Assembly (NCBI RefSeq): GCF_000970305.1
Contig: NZ_CP009517.1
Coordinates: 2,976,001-3,040,000, forward strand
DNA: 64,000 nucleotides
DNA from: Methanosarcina barkeri 3
GTDB lineage: Archaea; Halobacteriota; Methanosarcinia; Methanosarcinales; Methanosarcinaceae
Direction: 5' to 3'
Shown: positions 1-9,785 of the stretch, piece by piece
How positions within the stretch are numbered: position 1 is the first letter of the stretch
Layout of the letters: each line of letters starts with the position of its first letter
Translations under genes and position numbers: made by a program
The notes under the pieces: generated by a model
What the model was told of the DNA's origin: nothing
The model's database searches: none
The model's input: only the letters and a program-made list of their open reading frames with translations

Positions 1-1
1 G

Positions 2-529
2 CTCAACCGCCTTACCCTTTACTTCGGAGGGCTAAAGCAGTATGACCGTATAGCTGTGGCTCTGCCTGCAGGCGAAGGGCTGATTCCGAAATACGGACTT
101 CCGCAGGTAAAGGGAACTGATAAAATGAAACTCTGCGCTTATGAGCCAGAACCGTCCGTAGTTGCAGCCGAACTGTTGCCTGAACTTGCAGAATCCATGA
201 TGCAGATGGCAGGGCCTCTTATGGGAGGTTTTGAACTTTTCAGAGTTGACAAAAAAAGACTTTTATTGACATCGGATGCCCTGATAAAGCAGTCCATGAT
301 CAAAAATCATTATCTGGTGCTAAAAGTCTGCCCATTTGAACCAAAAGAGATCAATAAATTCTTGAAAGGCCAGAATATAGGGAGCGTTGTCCTCAGAGCA
401 GGCGTGAAGCCCGAAGAATACTGGGAAGTGCGAAATACGGTTGAAAAAGGCCTCGAAGGGAATAAAACCGTGCACCTGTTTGTAAAAGATGGAACTGCAA
501 TCCTTTGCGAAGTTATCTTTAACGATTGA
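2..529 (+). CDS. C-terminal part of a class I SAM-dependent methyltransferase with THUMP-like domain (5' end outside window)
   Basis: The reading frame is open from base 2, so the gene begins before the window and only about 175 residues are seen. The visible part matches the THUMP-like C-terminal domain of a class I methyltransferase family: a YEPEPSVVAAELLPELAE stretch, then a strand-rich tail with KVCPFEPKEINKFLK, IGSVVLRAGVKPEEYW and a terminal LFVKDGTAILCEVIF. In the family this domain follows a Rossmann methyltransferase domain, which would lie upstream. The GTG at 56 is not a credible start, because the protein match continues upstream (YFGGLKQYDRIAVALPAGEG). The substrate is unknown, probably an RNA. 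The gene converges on alaS. Confidence 0.6.
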   Translation, partial: LNRLTLYFGGLKQYDRIAVALPAGEGLIPKYGLPQVKGTDKMKLCAYEPEPSVVAAELLPELAESMMQMAGPLMGGFELFRVDKKRLLLTSDALIKQSMIKNHYLVLKVCPFEPKEINKFLKGQNIGSVVLRAGVKPEEYWEVRNTVEKGLEGNKTVHLFVKDGTAILCEVIFND

Positions 530-570
530 TTGAAAAACAATTGAAAATAATTAAAAAAATGAAAGGAAAG

Positions 571-640
571 AAAAAGATAGGGAAGAAAAAGATAGGGAAG
601 AAAAAGATAGGGAAGGAATTGCCGGGAATTAAAAACCCGG
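571..640. repeat. Three 15-bp tandem repeats followed by a GC hairpin
   Basis: Three perfect copies of AAAAAGATAGGGAAG (571-615) lie just after the stop of the first gene. They are followed by an inverted repeat CCGGG/CCCGG (622-626 and 636-640) with an A-rich loop. The hairpin sits between two convergent genes and may end transcription, but it has no strong T-tract on either strand. Confidence 0.5.
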
Positions 641-700
641 TATCTTCAGGCTACCTGTAGACTTCCTTTTTTCAGGCTTACCTGTACTTACTTTTTAGGC

Positions 701-3472
701 TTATTTGCAAGCTTCTTTTACGAGTTCAAGCCCACGGGTAAGGGCATCCTGAATTCTTGAAGGATCAGTTCCACCACCCATAGCAAGAGCAGGTTTTCCG
801 CCTCCGCCTCCGCTCACAAGCTTCGACATCTCGCGAACAAGGCTGCCTGCATTGACTCCACAGCTTAAGGCTTTTTGTCCGGCAGAAGCTACGAGTTTAA
901 CCCCTTCGGCATCACTTGCCAGAAGAGTTACCACATCTTCATATTTCAGGAGCTCAGTAGCGGTCTTCTGGAGTTCAAGAGAATCGGCTTCGGGAATGAA
1001 TTCGGCAATAACCTTGAGGCCTGCAACCTCTGAAGCTCCTCCAAGCAGCCTGTAAACCCTGGCACGAGCAATCTCTTCCTTAAGTTTCTCGTTTTCTTTC
1101 TTGAGGTCTTTCCATTCCCCAAAGAAACGCTCAACACTTGCAGGAAGCTGCTCTGGGGGCACACTCAGAGTCTTTGCGGAATCGGTCAGGAGAGAGTCTA
1201 TCTTTTGCATGGCACGTACGGCTGCAACTCCTGCTGCAAACTCAACCCTTTCAACTCCATCCTGGATCCTCTCAGTCCTCAGGATTTTGATCGGGCCGAC
1301 AACTCCTGTACTGACGCAGTGCGTACCTGCACAGGCCTCAACATCGTCTCCGACCTTTACAACCCTGATTTTTTCTCCCGGAGGCACTCCACCCTGGTAG
1401 AGCCCAAAGCCGTATTCCTGCTCGGCTTCAGTCCTTGGCATCCACTCCGTAATAACACGCTTATTTTCCATAACCATGCGGTTTGCCAGGAGCTCTATCT
1501 GTTTCAGTTCTTCAGGGGAGATATGTTTGTAATGCGAAAGGTCAAGCCTCGAATGGTCCTCAAACTTCTGGGCACCGGCCTGCCAGATGTGTTTTCCAAG
1601 GACTTTTCTGGCTGCATCGTTTACAATATGGGTTGCTGTGTGATGCCTTGCAAGAGTCATCCTGCGCCTTTCGTCTACTTTGCCATTGACAATATCACCT
1701 TTGCGGACATCAAGATTCCCATCAGAGTTCTCTACGGTGTGTACTATTACACCGTCATAGACCTGGACGTCCACCACCCTGTATACCGCATACCCGGTAG
1801 TGATTGTTCCCATATCTGCAGGCTGCCCTCCGCCTTCAGCATAGAAAAAGGTGTTATCCAGTACTATGTTGTTGTCAAAGACATCCAGAACAACAGCCTC
1901 GAATTCCAGGCGTGTGGGTTCATCATAGAAGCTACGCTTTGTCTTCGGAAGGTGTTTAAGCCTATCTGCAAACGGAACGACTTCTTCTTCCTTTTCTTCA
2001 GCCTTGTTATGCAGCTCACCAATAATGGAATAGAAGTTGTCAGGGAATTCTACATCCACTCCGATTTCGGATGCTACTTCTTTTGCCATCTCGGGTGGGA
2101 TTCCGTGGGAATCATAAAGTTCAGTTAACTGGGATAAAGGAATTTTTTCTCCGGTTTTCTTGAAATGAGACGCCGATTTCTGAATGATCCTGCGACCTCT
2201 CTCCATTGTATTACGGAACTTCTCTTCTTCGGATTCCAGGATATCCTGTATGACCGGGAAATTTTCCCTGAACTCGGGATACTCCGGCATATTCTGTATG
2301 TGCATATCCATAATCTCGGAAAGCGGAGTATGGATATCAAGGTCACCCATCATGCGTAAAGTCCGCCTGAGGACAAGCCTTGCAAGGTACCCTGCCTTGA
2401 CGTTTGAGGGAATAATCCCGTCTCCAAGCATGAAAGTCAGACAGCGTGTATGGTCAGTAATTGAATAGACTTTCTCTACGGGCTCCATTATAGACGAGAG
2501 TTTTTCCACGGTCATTCCGATACTTGAAGCAACCTTTTTCCTGAGTTCCAGAAGGTTTGCCTGTTCACTGACATCCATAAACCCTGCAAGCCGTGCGTTC
2601 TGGGCCAGAATATTTGCATATTCGGAATTGTCCAGTTCATGCTCAAGTCCTGCAAGACCCATGAGTTCGTTCACTATGCCAGGGAAAAGTGCGTCATAGA
2701 TTGTAGGTGAGCCCTTAGAAGCCCAGACAAAACGTTCGAGTCCGTATCCTGTATCCACGATATAGTTATCCATCTTCGAATAGGTCTCACCTTTAATGAG
2801 AATGTCACCTTTTTTGTCAGCTTTCAGGTCCATGAAAACAAGGGTAGCAAGCTCAAGCCCGTTCACAAGAACCTCGACACAGGGCCCTGCATTTCCTCCG
2901 CCTGCCCAGGGTTCTTCCTTGTAACTTACAGCAAAGGGATCTAACTTAAGTGAACTAAGGAGTTCATCACAGAGTTCCAGGGTGTGTTCCTTCCAGTAAA
3001 TTTCATGATCTCTTTTATTGAAGGCGTGATGTGCCATCATTTCAAAGGTTGTAAGATGGCGTCCGCTCCTGCCCACCGAATCCAGGTCGTTCAGTCGAAT
3101 GCAGGGCTGGGAAATCGTGAGGGGGTTTGCAGGTGGGGGAACCTGTCCTGAGGTTACGAAAGGCTGAAAGTCTGCAATGGATGCAATTGTAAGATAAAGG
3201 TCATCCCTCCAGCGGGCAACTACAGGATAACGGTTGATCCTTGTGTGCCCTCTTTCCTCAAAGAAGGAGAGGTAATACTCACGCATCTGGGAGATATCAA
3301 ATTCCCTGGAAAAAACTGGGTTTCCTATAAAGGTATAAGGATCACAGGGCGCATCTCCGCATGTCTTTCTGTCAGGGTCACGTGTCCAGAAGAATTTGCC
3401 ACATGACTGGCACTGCTTCCGGACGAACCCGTTATTTTTGAAAAATTCAAGTTGATATTCATCTTCAAGCAT
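701..3472 (-). CDS. alaS: Alanyl-tRNA synthetase, archaeal type
   Basis: AlaRS charges tRNA-Ala and hydrolyses mischarged Ser/Gly-tRNA. The 923-residue product has the archaeal N-terminal extension with cysteines (CQSCGKFFWTRDP, CGDAPC), a class II catalytic domain, and the AlaX-type editing domain with the zinc ligands HHTATH and CAGTHC. It ends in a coiled-coil and DHHA1-like tail containing a glycine-rich GGGGGKPALAMGGG segment. The ATG at 3472 (MLEDEYQLEFF) is preferred over an upstream in-frame ATG at 3526 because archaeal AlaRS normally begins there and a GGAGAG ribosome site precedes it. The gene stands alone, convergent with the methyltransferase fragment. A TATA-like TTTATATAAAT lies near 3650 on this strand. 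Confidence 0.97.
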   Translation of the reverse strand: MLEDEYQLEFFKNNGFVRKQCQSCGKFFWTRDPDRKTCGDAPCDPYTFIGNPVFSREFDISQMREYYLSFFEERGHTRINRYPVVARWRDDLYLTIASIADFQPFVTSGQVPPPANPLTISQPCIRLNDLDSVGRSGRHLTTFEMMAHHAFNKRDHEIYWKEHTLELCDELLSSLKLDPFAVSYKEEPWAGGGNAGPCVEVLVNGLELATLVFMDLKADKKGDILIKGETYSKMDNYIVDTGYGLERFVWASKGSPTIYDALFPGIVNELMGLAGLEHELDNSEYANILAQNARLAGFMDVSEQANLLELRKKVASSIGMTVEKLSSIMEPVEKVYSITDHTRCLTFMLGDGIIPSNVKAGYLARLVLRRTLRMMGDLDIHTPLSEIMDMHIQNMPEYPEFRENFPVIQDILESEEEKFRNTMERGRRIIQKSASHFKKTGEKIPLSQLTELYDSHGIPPEMAKEVASEIGVDVEFPDNFYSIIGELHNKAEEKEEEVVPFADRLKHLPKTKRSFYDEPTRLEFEAVVLDVFDNNIVLDNTFFYAEGGGQPADMGTITTGYAVYRVVDVQVYDGVIVHTVENSDGNLDVRKGDIVNGKVDERRRMTLARHHTATHIVNDAARKVLGKHIWQAGAQKFEDHSRLDLSHYKHISPEELKQIELLANRMVMENKRVITEWMPRTEAEQEYGFGLYQGGVPPGEKIRVVKVGDDVEACAGTHCVSTGVVGPIKILRTERIQDGVERVEFAAGVAAVRAMQKIDSLLTDSAKTLSVPPEQLPASVERFFGEWKDLKKENEKLKEEIARARVYRLLGGASEVAGLKVIAEFIPEADSLELQKTATELLKYEDVVTLLASDAEGVKLVASAGQKALSCGVNAGSLVREMSKLVSGGGGGKPALAMGGGTDPSRIQDALTRGLELVKEACK

Positions 3473-3980
3473 AACAATCTCTCCGGAGGGTTGGGTTTTG
3501 CTCTGCCCTGGTCTATCTGGAAACAAAAGGGGAAATACCCCAACTCAACCGTTTTAAGAAACTTCCGGGCACTTAAAGTGCACATATTATGAAGTTTTTA
3601 TGGAATTTTGAATTCTTATACGTAATTCGGTTTATTCGTTCGTCAACATTTATATAAATTATAGGGAGACTGGTCTGAAATAATGAAACATCTATAATAT
3701 GTAAATTATGTGTGAATAATTTGCAACTGGATGTTGCTTTTGCAGCATAAATAACTTACTAACATGGCGAAATATATAATAAGTCTATATTAAAGCAACT
3801 TCATACTTATAGACTTTAACCTATTACATAGATTCTACTGAAAAACTTTGTTCCTCATTTTAAAAGGCAGGAGATTATTCTTAATTAAGTAAAAGACAGG
3901 CTTTGTATTCGAAAGCTCGTCAAAAATCGGATTAGAAAAAAGATAATTCCTGCATCTTAACTCTTACCTGCATAGAGTTC
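3473..3980. other. Gene-free interval upstream of alaS
   Basis: No credible gene. An AT-rich promoter-like stretch (CATTTATATAAAT, about 3648-3660) probably serves alaS. I see no RNA gene or repeat here. Confidence 0.5.
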
Positions 3981-4241
3981 TTACCTGTATAGAACCACTG
4001 TCCTTCCACGTACCTCTATCACAGTGGATCTCGTAGCTGTAGCAATTTCCTCTGCGATAGCCTTTAAATCTTTTCCTTCTTCAGCACTTTTCAATACCCT
4101 TACCTTCACAAGCCTGTTAGCTTTTATATGCTTATTCAGTTCTTCAACCAAAGAGTCCGTTATCCCATTCTTTCCGACATTAAGAATAGGAGAAAGCTGA
4201 TTTGCTTCAGCTTTCAACCTGTACAACTTTTCTTTCTCCAT
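3981..4241 (-). CDS. YhbY/CRM-domain RNA-binding protein
   Basis: This 86-residue protein is a single CRM (YhbY) domain: MEKEKLYRLKAEANQLSPILNVGKNG at the N-terminus, then the family GKNG loop and a basic second half ending VRGRTVVLYR. Bacterial YhbY binds pre-50S ribosomal particles, and archaeal members are assumed to act in ribosome assembly; that role is inferred from family. Its length is typical of stand-alone CRM proteins. No operon partner is evident. Confidence 0.85.
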   Translation of the reverse strand: MEKEKLYRLKAEANQLSPILNVGKNGITDSLVEELNKHIKANRLVKVRVLKSAEEGKDLKAIAEEIATATRSTVIEVRGRTVVLYR

Positions 4242-4295
4242 TGCCCTTCCTCATACTAATTTGTAAAATTAATTCCGCCAATGATGAAATATTTA

Positions 4296-4505
4296 TATTA
4301 TTATATTTTAGATCTTATTATATTTTAGATCTTATTATATTTTATACCTTATTATAGTTTACACTTTACTGTATTTTACAACTTATTATTTTATAAATTA
4401 TTATATATTACAATTTATTATATTTCATATTGTAGTATATTTTACATTTAATTATATTTTGCATCTTATTATATTCCATGTCTTATTATACTCATATTTT
4501 ATTAT
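4296..4505. repeat. Degenerate AT-rich tandem array, about 17-bp period
   Basis: A run of imperfect copies of a unit like CTTATTATATTTTAGAT, at least ten, decays in both directions. The 62-residue frame that crosses its right end is low-complexity and not believable as a gene. The array starts just upstream of the YhbY gene and may include its promoter. Confidence 0.75.
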
Positions 4506-4842
4506 ATTTATTACGAAAAAATTATACGATCAATAAATGGAACATTATGAGTCTCTGGAAACTAATTACCACTTACTTGGGAGCTACACGCAACTTACCT
4601 GGAGTTATTTACCATTCCTCCAGGTTTCTCCCTTTTCTCATTATCTTCTATATCAACGTTTCCTAGAAAACCGAAAAGCAAGCAGATGAACTTCTGGATT
4701 TATAATAAGAACGAATTAAGCTTCGAATTTTAATACAGGCAGTAATTTGGGTTTCACATTGACACATATAACAGGTTAAATTCTATGAAAACTGATCGTA
4801 ATATAACCTTTCAAACGGGTATAAGCAATAAATTATGTGTAA

Positions 4843-5020
4843 TTAGGTATAAGTTAGGTATAAGCCAGGTATAAAGTTAGGTATAAGTTAGGTATAAGCC
4901 AGTTATAAGTTAGGTATAAGCCAGTTATAAGTTAGGTATAAGCCAGTTATAAGTTAGGTATAAGCCAGTTATAAGTTAGGTATAAGCCATGTATAAAGTT
5001 AGGTATAAGCCAGGTATAAA
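4843..5020. repeat. 22-bp tandem array built on AGGTATAAG
   Basis: Alternating AGGTATAAG and CCAGTTATAAGTT blocks form a 22-bp unit repeated about seven times, with variant units at both ends (CCAGGTATAAAGTT). There are no unique spacers, so it is not a CRISPR. The surrounding gap from 4242 to 5334 contains no convincing gene. Confidence 0.85.
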
Positions 5021-5334
5021 CTAGTAAAGTTTGCTCAGGATTCTGCGTTTGTTCTTTTTAACTTAATTGAGTTTATCAACTCATTCTGGACTCACAAGAA
5101 GAAGATAAAAAGAAAATAAGGATTGTAGGAGAATTTTCGTCTGTAAATTCGTTAAATAATGACTATTTTCCCAATTAGGGAAGAAATAGGACGAAGTTTT
5201 CAAATAATTTCGATACCTTTATTAGCAGTTTGGCTCCATAAAGAGCTTAAAAAGCGGACAACGGAAAGCGAACAATAAAAAACAGAACCGATGAACAAAA
5301 CCTTTTTTCATAAGTTCAGGATGGAGACTATAAA

Positions 5335-6120
5335 ATGAGTTCCAATTTGCTTGATCTTATCCTGTTTTCAGAGAAGAGAAAAGATTTTCTTCTGCTCCTG
5401 AAAGAAGGCCCCAAAAGTATTGAAGAGGCACTTGAAAAGCTTCAGGTGCCGAGGACGGCTCTTCTTCCGCAAATAAAGAAGTTAAAAGAGGAGGAGTTGG
5501 TAATACATGAAGAAGGAACATATCGGCTCAGTGAGATAGGGGAAATTGTTGTCGAAAAAATGCAGCCACTGGTTGAGACTCTATCAGTATTTGAGAAAAA
5601 TGAAGAATATTGGGCCGATAGAAAGCTTGCTCCTATACCACCCTATCTTGTAAATAGAATAAATGAGCTTGGAGATTATCGCCTCATAGAACCTGACCTC
5701 AGTCATACTTTTGATCTGAACCCGGAACTTTTGAAAAACCTTTCAAAGTCAACCTATACCCACATGCTTTACTCTTATTTCCATCCTCAACTTCCTGCTT
5801 TTGTACTCAACCTTGCAAAAAAAGGTATTGAAATTTCCCTTGTTTTGAGTGAAGCAGTATACTTACGGCTTGTAGAAGATTTCAAAGAAGAAGGGAAAGA
5901 ATTTCTCAAAATGGAAAATTCAAGTCTTTATATTCTGGAAAAAAAAAGAGTGGAAATTCCAGCGCTCATTGCTACCGCTAACAATATAATGACTATGGGA
6001 TTGTTTAACGAAAGCGGGAGGTTTGACCGTCAATATGTGATAAGTTTCGAACCACAGGCAATAAAATGGGGACAAGAACTGTTCGAATACTACAGAGATA
6101 TGAGCAGGGAAATAAAATGA
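5335..6120 (+). CDS. Methanogen winged-helix transcriptional regulator (FilR1-middle/DUF1724 type)
   Basis: 261 residues. The N-terminal ~75 residues form a winged helix (FLLLLKEGPKSIEEALEKLQVPRTALLPQIKKLKEEELV). The second half (about 130-250) matches the FilR1_middle/DUF1724 ligand domain found in methanogen regulators such as the Msr family of Methanosarcina, which control methyltransferase genes. The start ATG follows an AGGATGGAGAC ribosome-site-like stretch. No target gene is adjacent in the same direction, so its regulon cannot be read from context. Family assignment is firm; the signal it senses is unknown. Confidence 0.85.
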   Translation: MSSNLLDLILFSEKRKDFLLLLKEGPKSIEEALEKLQVPRTALLPQIKKLKEEELVIHEEGTYRLSEIGEIVVEKMQPLVETLSVFEKNEEYWADRKLAPIPPYLVNRINELGDYRLIEPDLSHTFDLNPELLKNLSKSTYTHMLYSYFHPQLPAFVLNLAKKGIEISLVLSEAVYLRLVEDFKEEGKEFLKMENSSLYILEKKRVEIPALIATANNIMTMGLFNESGRFDRQYVISFEPQAIKWGQELFEYYRDMSREIK

Positions 6121-6416
6121 AATAAAATAGCAATATATAGACCCGCAGATTACTGAGTGATAAATTATTAATTCCTGAACCATTGAGGTAAAGACTATTG
6201 AGATAAAGACCTGAGCCTAAATCAAAAATCAAAAATTGACTTTTGAATCTCTCGTACGAGTTCCTTAGAATAAAGTCAAAACATTGGGATACAAAACCAA
6301 CTGCAGTCATCGTTATTGCTAACAACGGTTTCGAAGAAACTCAAACCTTCATTTGAGAATATAGAAAAGAAAAACGCTTTATTTTCATAAAGCGTTTATT
6401 CCTACTTCTCATGATC

Positions 6417-6968
6417 TTATCCTTGGTTACATTCCGTAGTTACACCGTCAAATGTATCTGGATTTGCCTCTGCTTCTTCCTTCGTGGCGTGCGTGGTTTG
6501 ATCCTTGTGAACAGGTGGCGAATAGATCACATAGAATTTTAGAGAACCTGTTTCCAGAGTGTTAATGACATTGTGCTGAGCACCGGCAGGCACAACCACC
6601 GCAGACCCGTTACCTACTTCATATTCGTTACCGTTAATTATGCATTTCCCCTGTCCTTCCTCAAAGCGGAAAAACTGGTCATTTCCCTCATGCACTTCCA
6701 TCCCGATTTCTTCTCCGGGCTTGAGGCTCATAAGTACCAGCTGGCTATACTTTGCAGTATAGAGCACCTTGCGGAAATTGTTATTTTCCAAAGTAGCATT
6801 TTCGATATTAATAGAAAATCCTTTCATTTTGTTTTTTGTCTTCTCTGCAGTCTTATATGTTTCCTTACCAGCCGTACAGGGCGCTTCTTTGGAATTTACT
6901 GCCACTGCGGCAATTGACAGTAAAAAACAAACTGCCAGCAAAATACCCAGTGTATTTTTAAGACTCAT
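6417..6968 (-). CDS. Exported cupin-domain protein
   Basis: 183 residues. A hydrophobic N-terminal segment (NTLGILLAVCFLLSIAAVAV) acts as signal peptide or anchor. It is followed by one cupin barrel: LKPGEEIGMEVHEGNDQFFRF supplies the first cupin motif (H, E and Q/H-type metal ligands) and VPAGAQHNV the second. Cupins of this small type bind a metal and are often annotated as mannose-6-phosphate-isomerase-like, but substrate cannot be told. The ATG at 6968 is chosen because GGGGGAG lies just upstream; the TTG further upstream lacks a site. The last ~30 residues are Thr/Glu-rich. Confidence 0.8.
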   Translation of the reverse strand: MSLKNTLGILLAVCFLLSIAAVAVNSKEAPCTAGKETYKTAEKTKNKMKGFSINIENATLENNNFRKVLYTAKYSQLVLMSLKPGEEIGMEVHEGNDQFFRFEEGQGKCIINGNEYEVGNGSAVVVPAGAQHNVINTLETGSLKFYVIYSPPVHKDQTTHATKEEAEANPDTFDGVTTECNQG

Positions 6969-7573
6969 TACCGACTCCCCCAATCCATTTCAACGAACCA
7001 ATTTTGCAGATGTTAGTTTTTCAGTTCACCCATGTTGGCAAATATATTCGTTTTATCAACAAATCGTCCAATGTACTTTGGTGAAGGTTCTAATAACGTA
7101 CATTCTATCTTCGTTTTATATCATAGAACATACCAACAAAGGCAATTTCAAGTACATGCAATAAAAGAATTAAATTTATAAAATATAATATTAACAGAAA
7201 TATAAATAGAGAAAAAAATTAAAATAAAAATTACAAAATTGATTTTTTCTACTCAAGTTTTCCAAAATAGATATAAGAATTATATATTTCACAATATTTC
7301 CTCTTCAAAAATATCGCATTTTGACTGGGTTACTAAGTTTGGAGCCTAAGCTCATAAAATGTTTGATTAACCGAGAAAAATCAAGATTACTGTCCTCTAA
7401 AAAAGCCTTGAAAATTTTACATAGTAAGGCTGAAAATTCATTCTGGAGTGAGATTACAAACTGAAACTTGAACTAAAGGTTCAGGTTAAAAGATTTTTTG
7501 ATTGGAGACTATATAAAATTTATATATGCAATGAATTTGGAGAAAATTTTGTCACTTGCAGTAACCTTAAATA

Positions 7574-7618
7574 TTAGGCATGCCTAAATAGCGCAAATCG
7601 ATAATTAGGTTTGCCTAA
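7574..7618 (+). promoter_or_regulatory. Two DtxR/IdeR-type iron boxes upstream of feoB
   Basis: Box 1 (7574-7587) is a perfect 14-bp palindrome TTAGGCATGCCTAA. Box 2 (7605-7618) is TTAGGTTTGCCTAA. Both have the TTAGG-N4-CCTAA form of the core of the DtxR/IdeR operator, and their centres lie 31 bp apart, about three helical turns. They directly precede the feoB start, so iron-dependent repression is the obvious reading. No DtxR-family regulator gene lies in the window. Confidence 0.8.
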
Positions 7619-7634
7619 AAATAAGAGTAAAAGT

Positions 7635-9785
7635 ATGAAACTGCCAGTTACCTGTCCTGAAAAAGAATGCTGCTGCGGAAAAACAAGATGCACTCCAGGA
7701 AAAGGGCTTCCGAAAATTATACTGATAGGAAACCCTAACGTGGGAAAAAGCAGCCTTTTTAATGCCCTCTCCGGAAGTTATACCCTGGTTTCCAATTATC
7801 CGGGAACCTCAGTTGAAATCACTCATGGAAAAGCAAGGATTGGAGAAAGGGAATATGAAATCATTGACACACCAGGGATGTATTCCCTGCTCCCTGTAAG
7901 TGAAGAAGAAAGGGTCTCTCAGCTTCTGCTCTTTGAGGAAAAGGCTTCGGTTTACCTCCATGTTGTAGATGCCCGAAACCTCAGACGCATGCTTTCTTTC
8001 ACCCTTCAGCTACTTGAAGCCGAGCTTCCTCTCATCCTTGTCCTGAATATGATGGATGAGGCTGAAGAAAGGGGAATTGAAATCAATATACCTGAGCTCA
8101 GCCGTTCCCTGGGAATTCCGGTTATAGGAACCATTTCAAGCGAAGAAAAAGGGATAGAAGAGCTTAAAGCTGCAATTTCAGAGTTTACCCTGGAAAACAA
8201 TGCGCAAAAGTTCAGGCAAAAACTTGACTACGGCTCGGAAATTGAACCATGTATCGAAGCAGTTGAAGGTCTTCTTGAACCTTCAGAAGACGCCGAAATC
8301 TCAACCGGAATCTCAAGAAGAGCAATCTCACTCCTGATGCTCCAGGAAGACAGGACAGCTTTTGAATACCTGCGCAGAGCTGAAAAAACACCAGGATATT
8401 GGGATGAAAGCCATGAAAAAAACTCTGAAGAAATCAGGAAACTTGCGAAAGCTGCCTCAAAGATAACTGAAGTCCCTCTTTCCTATCTATTCACTCTGAA
8501 GCGCCAGGAACATGTAAACGGAATAGTAGAACAGGTAATGGAGATCCCTGAGAAAAGCAAGAACAAAAGTAGTGGGAAAAACGGAAAAATAAGAGCACAA
8601 GACGATACTGGAAAGAAAGGAAGTAAAACGCAGAACAGCAATCTCGATTTTTCCGAGAAAATCGACAGTATTCTCATTCACCCTGTACTTGGGATACCTG
8701 CGTTGTTTTTAATCCTGTACTTCGGACTCTATCTGTTCGTAGGCGTATTTGCAGCGGGAACCGTTGTTGACTATCTGGAAAATACGGTTTTCGGAGGATA
8801 CATAAACCCCTTTGTAACTGCAAAGTTTATATCGCTTGTACCCTATCCGGCTCTTCAGGACCTTTTTGTAGGAGAATACGGGATTTTTACCCAGGCTGTA
8901 ACATATGCAATTGCCCTTATACTTCCGATAGTGGGAGCATTTTTCCTTGTGTTTTCAATTATTGAAGATACCGGATATCTTCCAAGGCTGGGACTGCTCC
9001 TGGATAGCATGTTTAAGAAAATAGGGCTCAGCGGGAGGGCAGTAATCCCAATGGTACTCGGATTTGGCTGTTCCACGATGGCTACGATGGTTACCCGTAC
9101 CCTTGAAACAAAGAGGGAAAGGCTTATTGCAAATGTCCTGCTGGCTCTTGCAATTCCCTGTTCGGCACAGCTAGGTATTATTCTTTCAATCCTTTCGGGA
9201 AATCCCGAGAGCCTTCTTATCTGGTTTATAGTAATATTACTGGAGTTCGTCCTGATAGGTTTTCTGGCTTCCAGAGTCCTGCCAGGAGAAGCTCCTACCT
9301 TCATACTTGAAATGCCCCCTCTCAGGAAACCAAAGCTTTCGAATATACTGGTTAAAACTTACTCCAGAATGCACTGGTATTTCCTTGAAGTTCTGCCCCT
9401 ATTTGTACTGGCAAGTGTCCTGATCTGGATAGGCAGGCTAACCGGCCTTTTTGCTCTTGCCCTGAAAATCATAGAATACCCGACAGTCTGGATAGGCCTG
9501 CCTCCTGATGCAGCTGATATCTTCCTTTTCGGCTTTTTCAGGAGAGATTTCGGGGCAGCCGGACTTTATGGAATGCATGATTCCGGATTACTGACAGGTG
9601 TGCAGCTCGTAGTTGCAGCCATTACTCTTACCCTTTTCATGCCCTGTATAGCTCAGTTCATGATGACAATAAAAGAAAGGGGTTTTAAGACAGCCCTTGC
9701 AATTTCAGGCTTTATATTCCCATTTGCATTTCTTACAGGTTTCATTGTAAACACCATACTGAAGGCTCTGGGGGTGAGCCTGTGA
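7635..9785 (+). CDS. feoB: Ferrous iron transporter FeoB
   Basis: FeoB is the GTPase-coupled Fe(II) permease of the cytoplasmic membrane. In the 716-residue product the G motifs are clear: GNPNVGKS (32-39), NYPGTS, DTPG (78-81) and NMMD (138-141). They are followed by the helical regulatory domain, a low-complexity Lys/Ser/Gly linker, and the two Gate/FeoB membrane modules with the conserved segment GFGCSTMATMVTRT. The N-terminus carries five cysteines (CPEKECCCGKTRC) before the G domain, possibly a metal-binding tail. The ATG at 7635 is chosen over TTG at 7611 because the latter lies inside an operator; neither has a strong ribosome site. First gene of feoB-zinc ribbon-feoA. Confidence 0.96.
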   Translation: MKLPVTCPEKECCCGKTRCTPGKGLPKIILIGNPNVGKSSLFNALSGSYTLVSNYPGTSVEITHGKARIGEREYEIIDTPGMYSLLPVSEEERVSQLLLFEEKASVYLHVVDARNLRRMLSFTLQLLEAELPLILVLNMMDEAEERGIEINIPELSRSLGIPVIGTISSEEKGIEELKAAISEFTLENNAQKFRQKLDYGSEIEPCIEAVEGLLEPSEDAEISTGISRRAISLLMLQEDRTAFEYLRRAEKTPGYWDESHEKNSEEIRKLAKAASKITEVPLSYLFTLKRQEHVNGIVEQVMEIPEKSKNKSSGKNGKIRAQDDTGKKGSKTQNSNLDFSEKIDSILIHPVLGIPALFLILYFGLYLFVGVFAAGTVVDYLENTVFGGYINPFVTAKFISLVPYPALQDLFVGEYGIFTQAVTYAIALILPIVGAFFLVFSIIEDTGYLPRLGLLLDSMFKKIGLSGRAVIPMVLGFGCSTMATMVTRTLETKRERLIANVLLALAIPCSAQLGIILSILSGNPESLLIWFIVILLEFVLIGFLASRVLPGEAPTFILEMPPLRKPKLSNILVKTYSRMHWYFLEVLPLFVLASVLIWIGRLTGLFALALKIIEYPTVWIGLPPDAADIFLFGFFRRDFGAAGLYGMHDSGLLTGVQLVVAAITLTLFMPCIAQFMMTIKERGFKTALAISGFIFPFAFLTGFIVNTILKALGVSL

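Noticed and set aside
1205-2128. 307-residue frame on the plus strand opposite alaS
   Set aside because: It lies wholly antisense to a certain gene, has a composition expected from the complement, and resembles no known family.
4478-4666. 62-residue frame after the AT-rich repeats
   Set aside because: Low-complexity Tyr/Leu/Ile sequence beginning within the repeat array, without ribosome site or family.
4843-5020. CRISPR-like array of 22-bp units
   Set aside because: Simple tandem repeat with no spacers.
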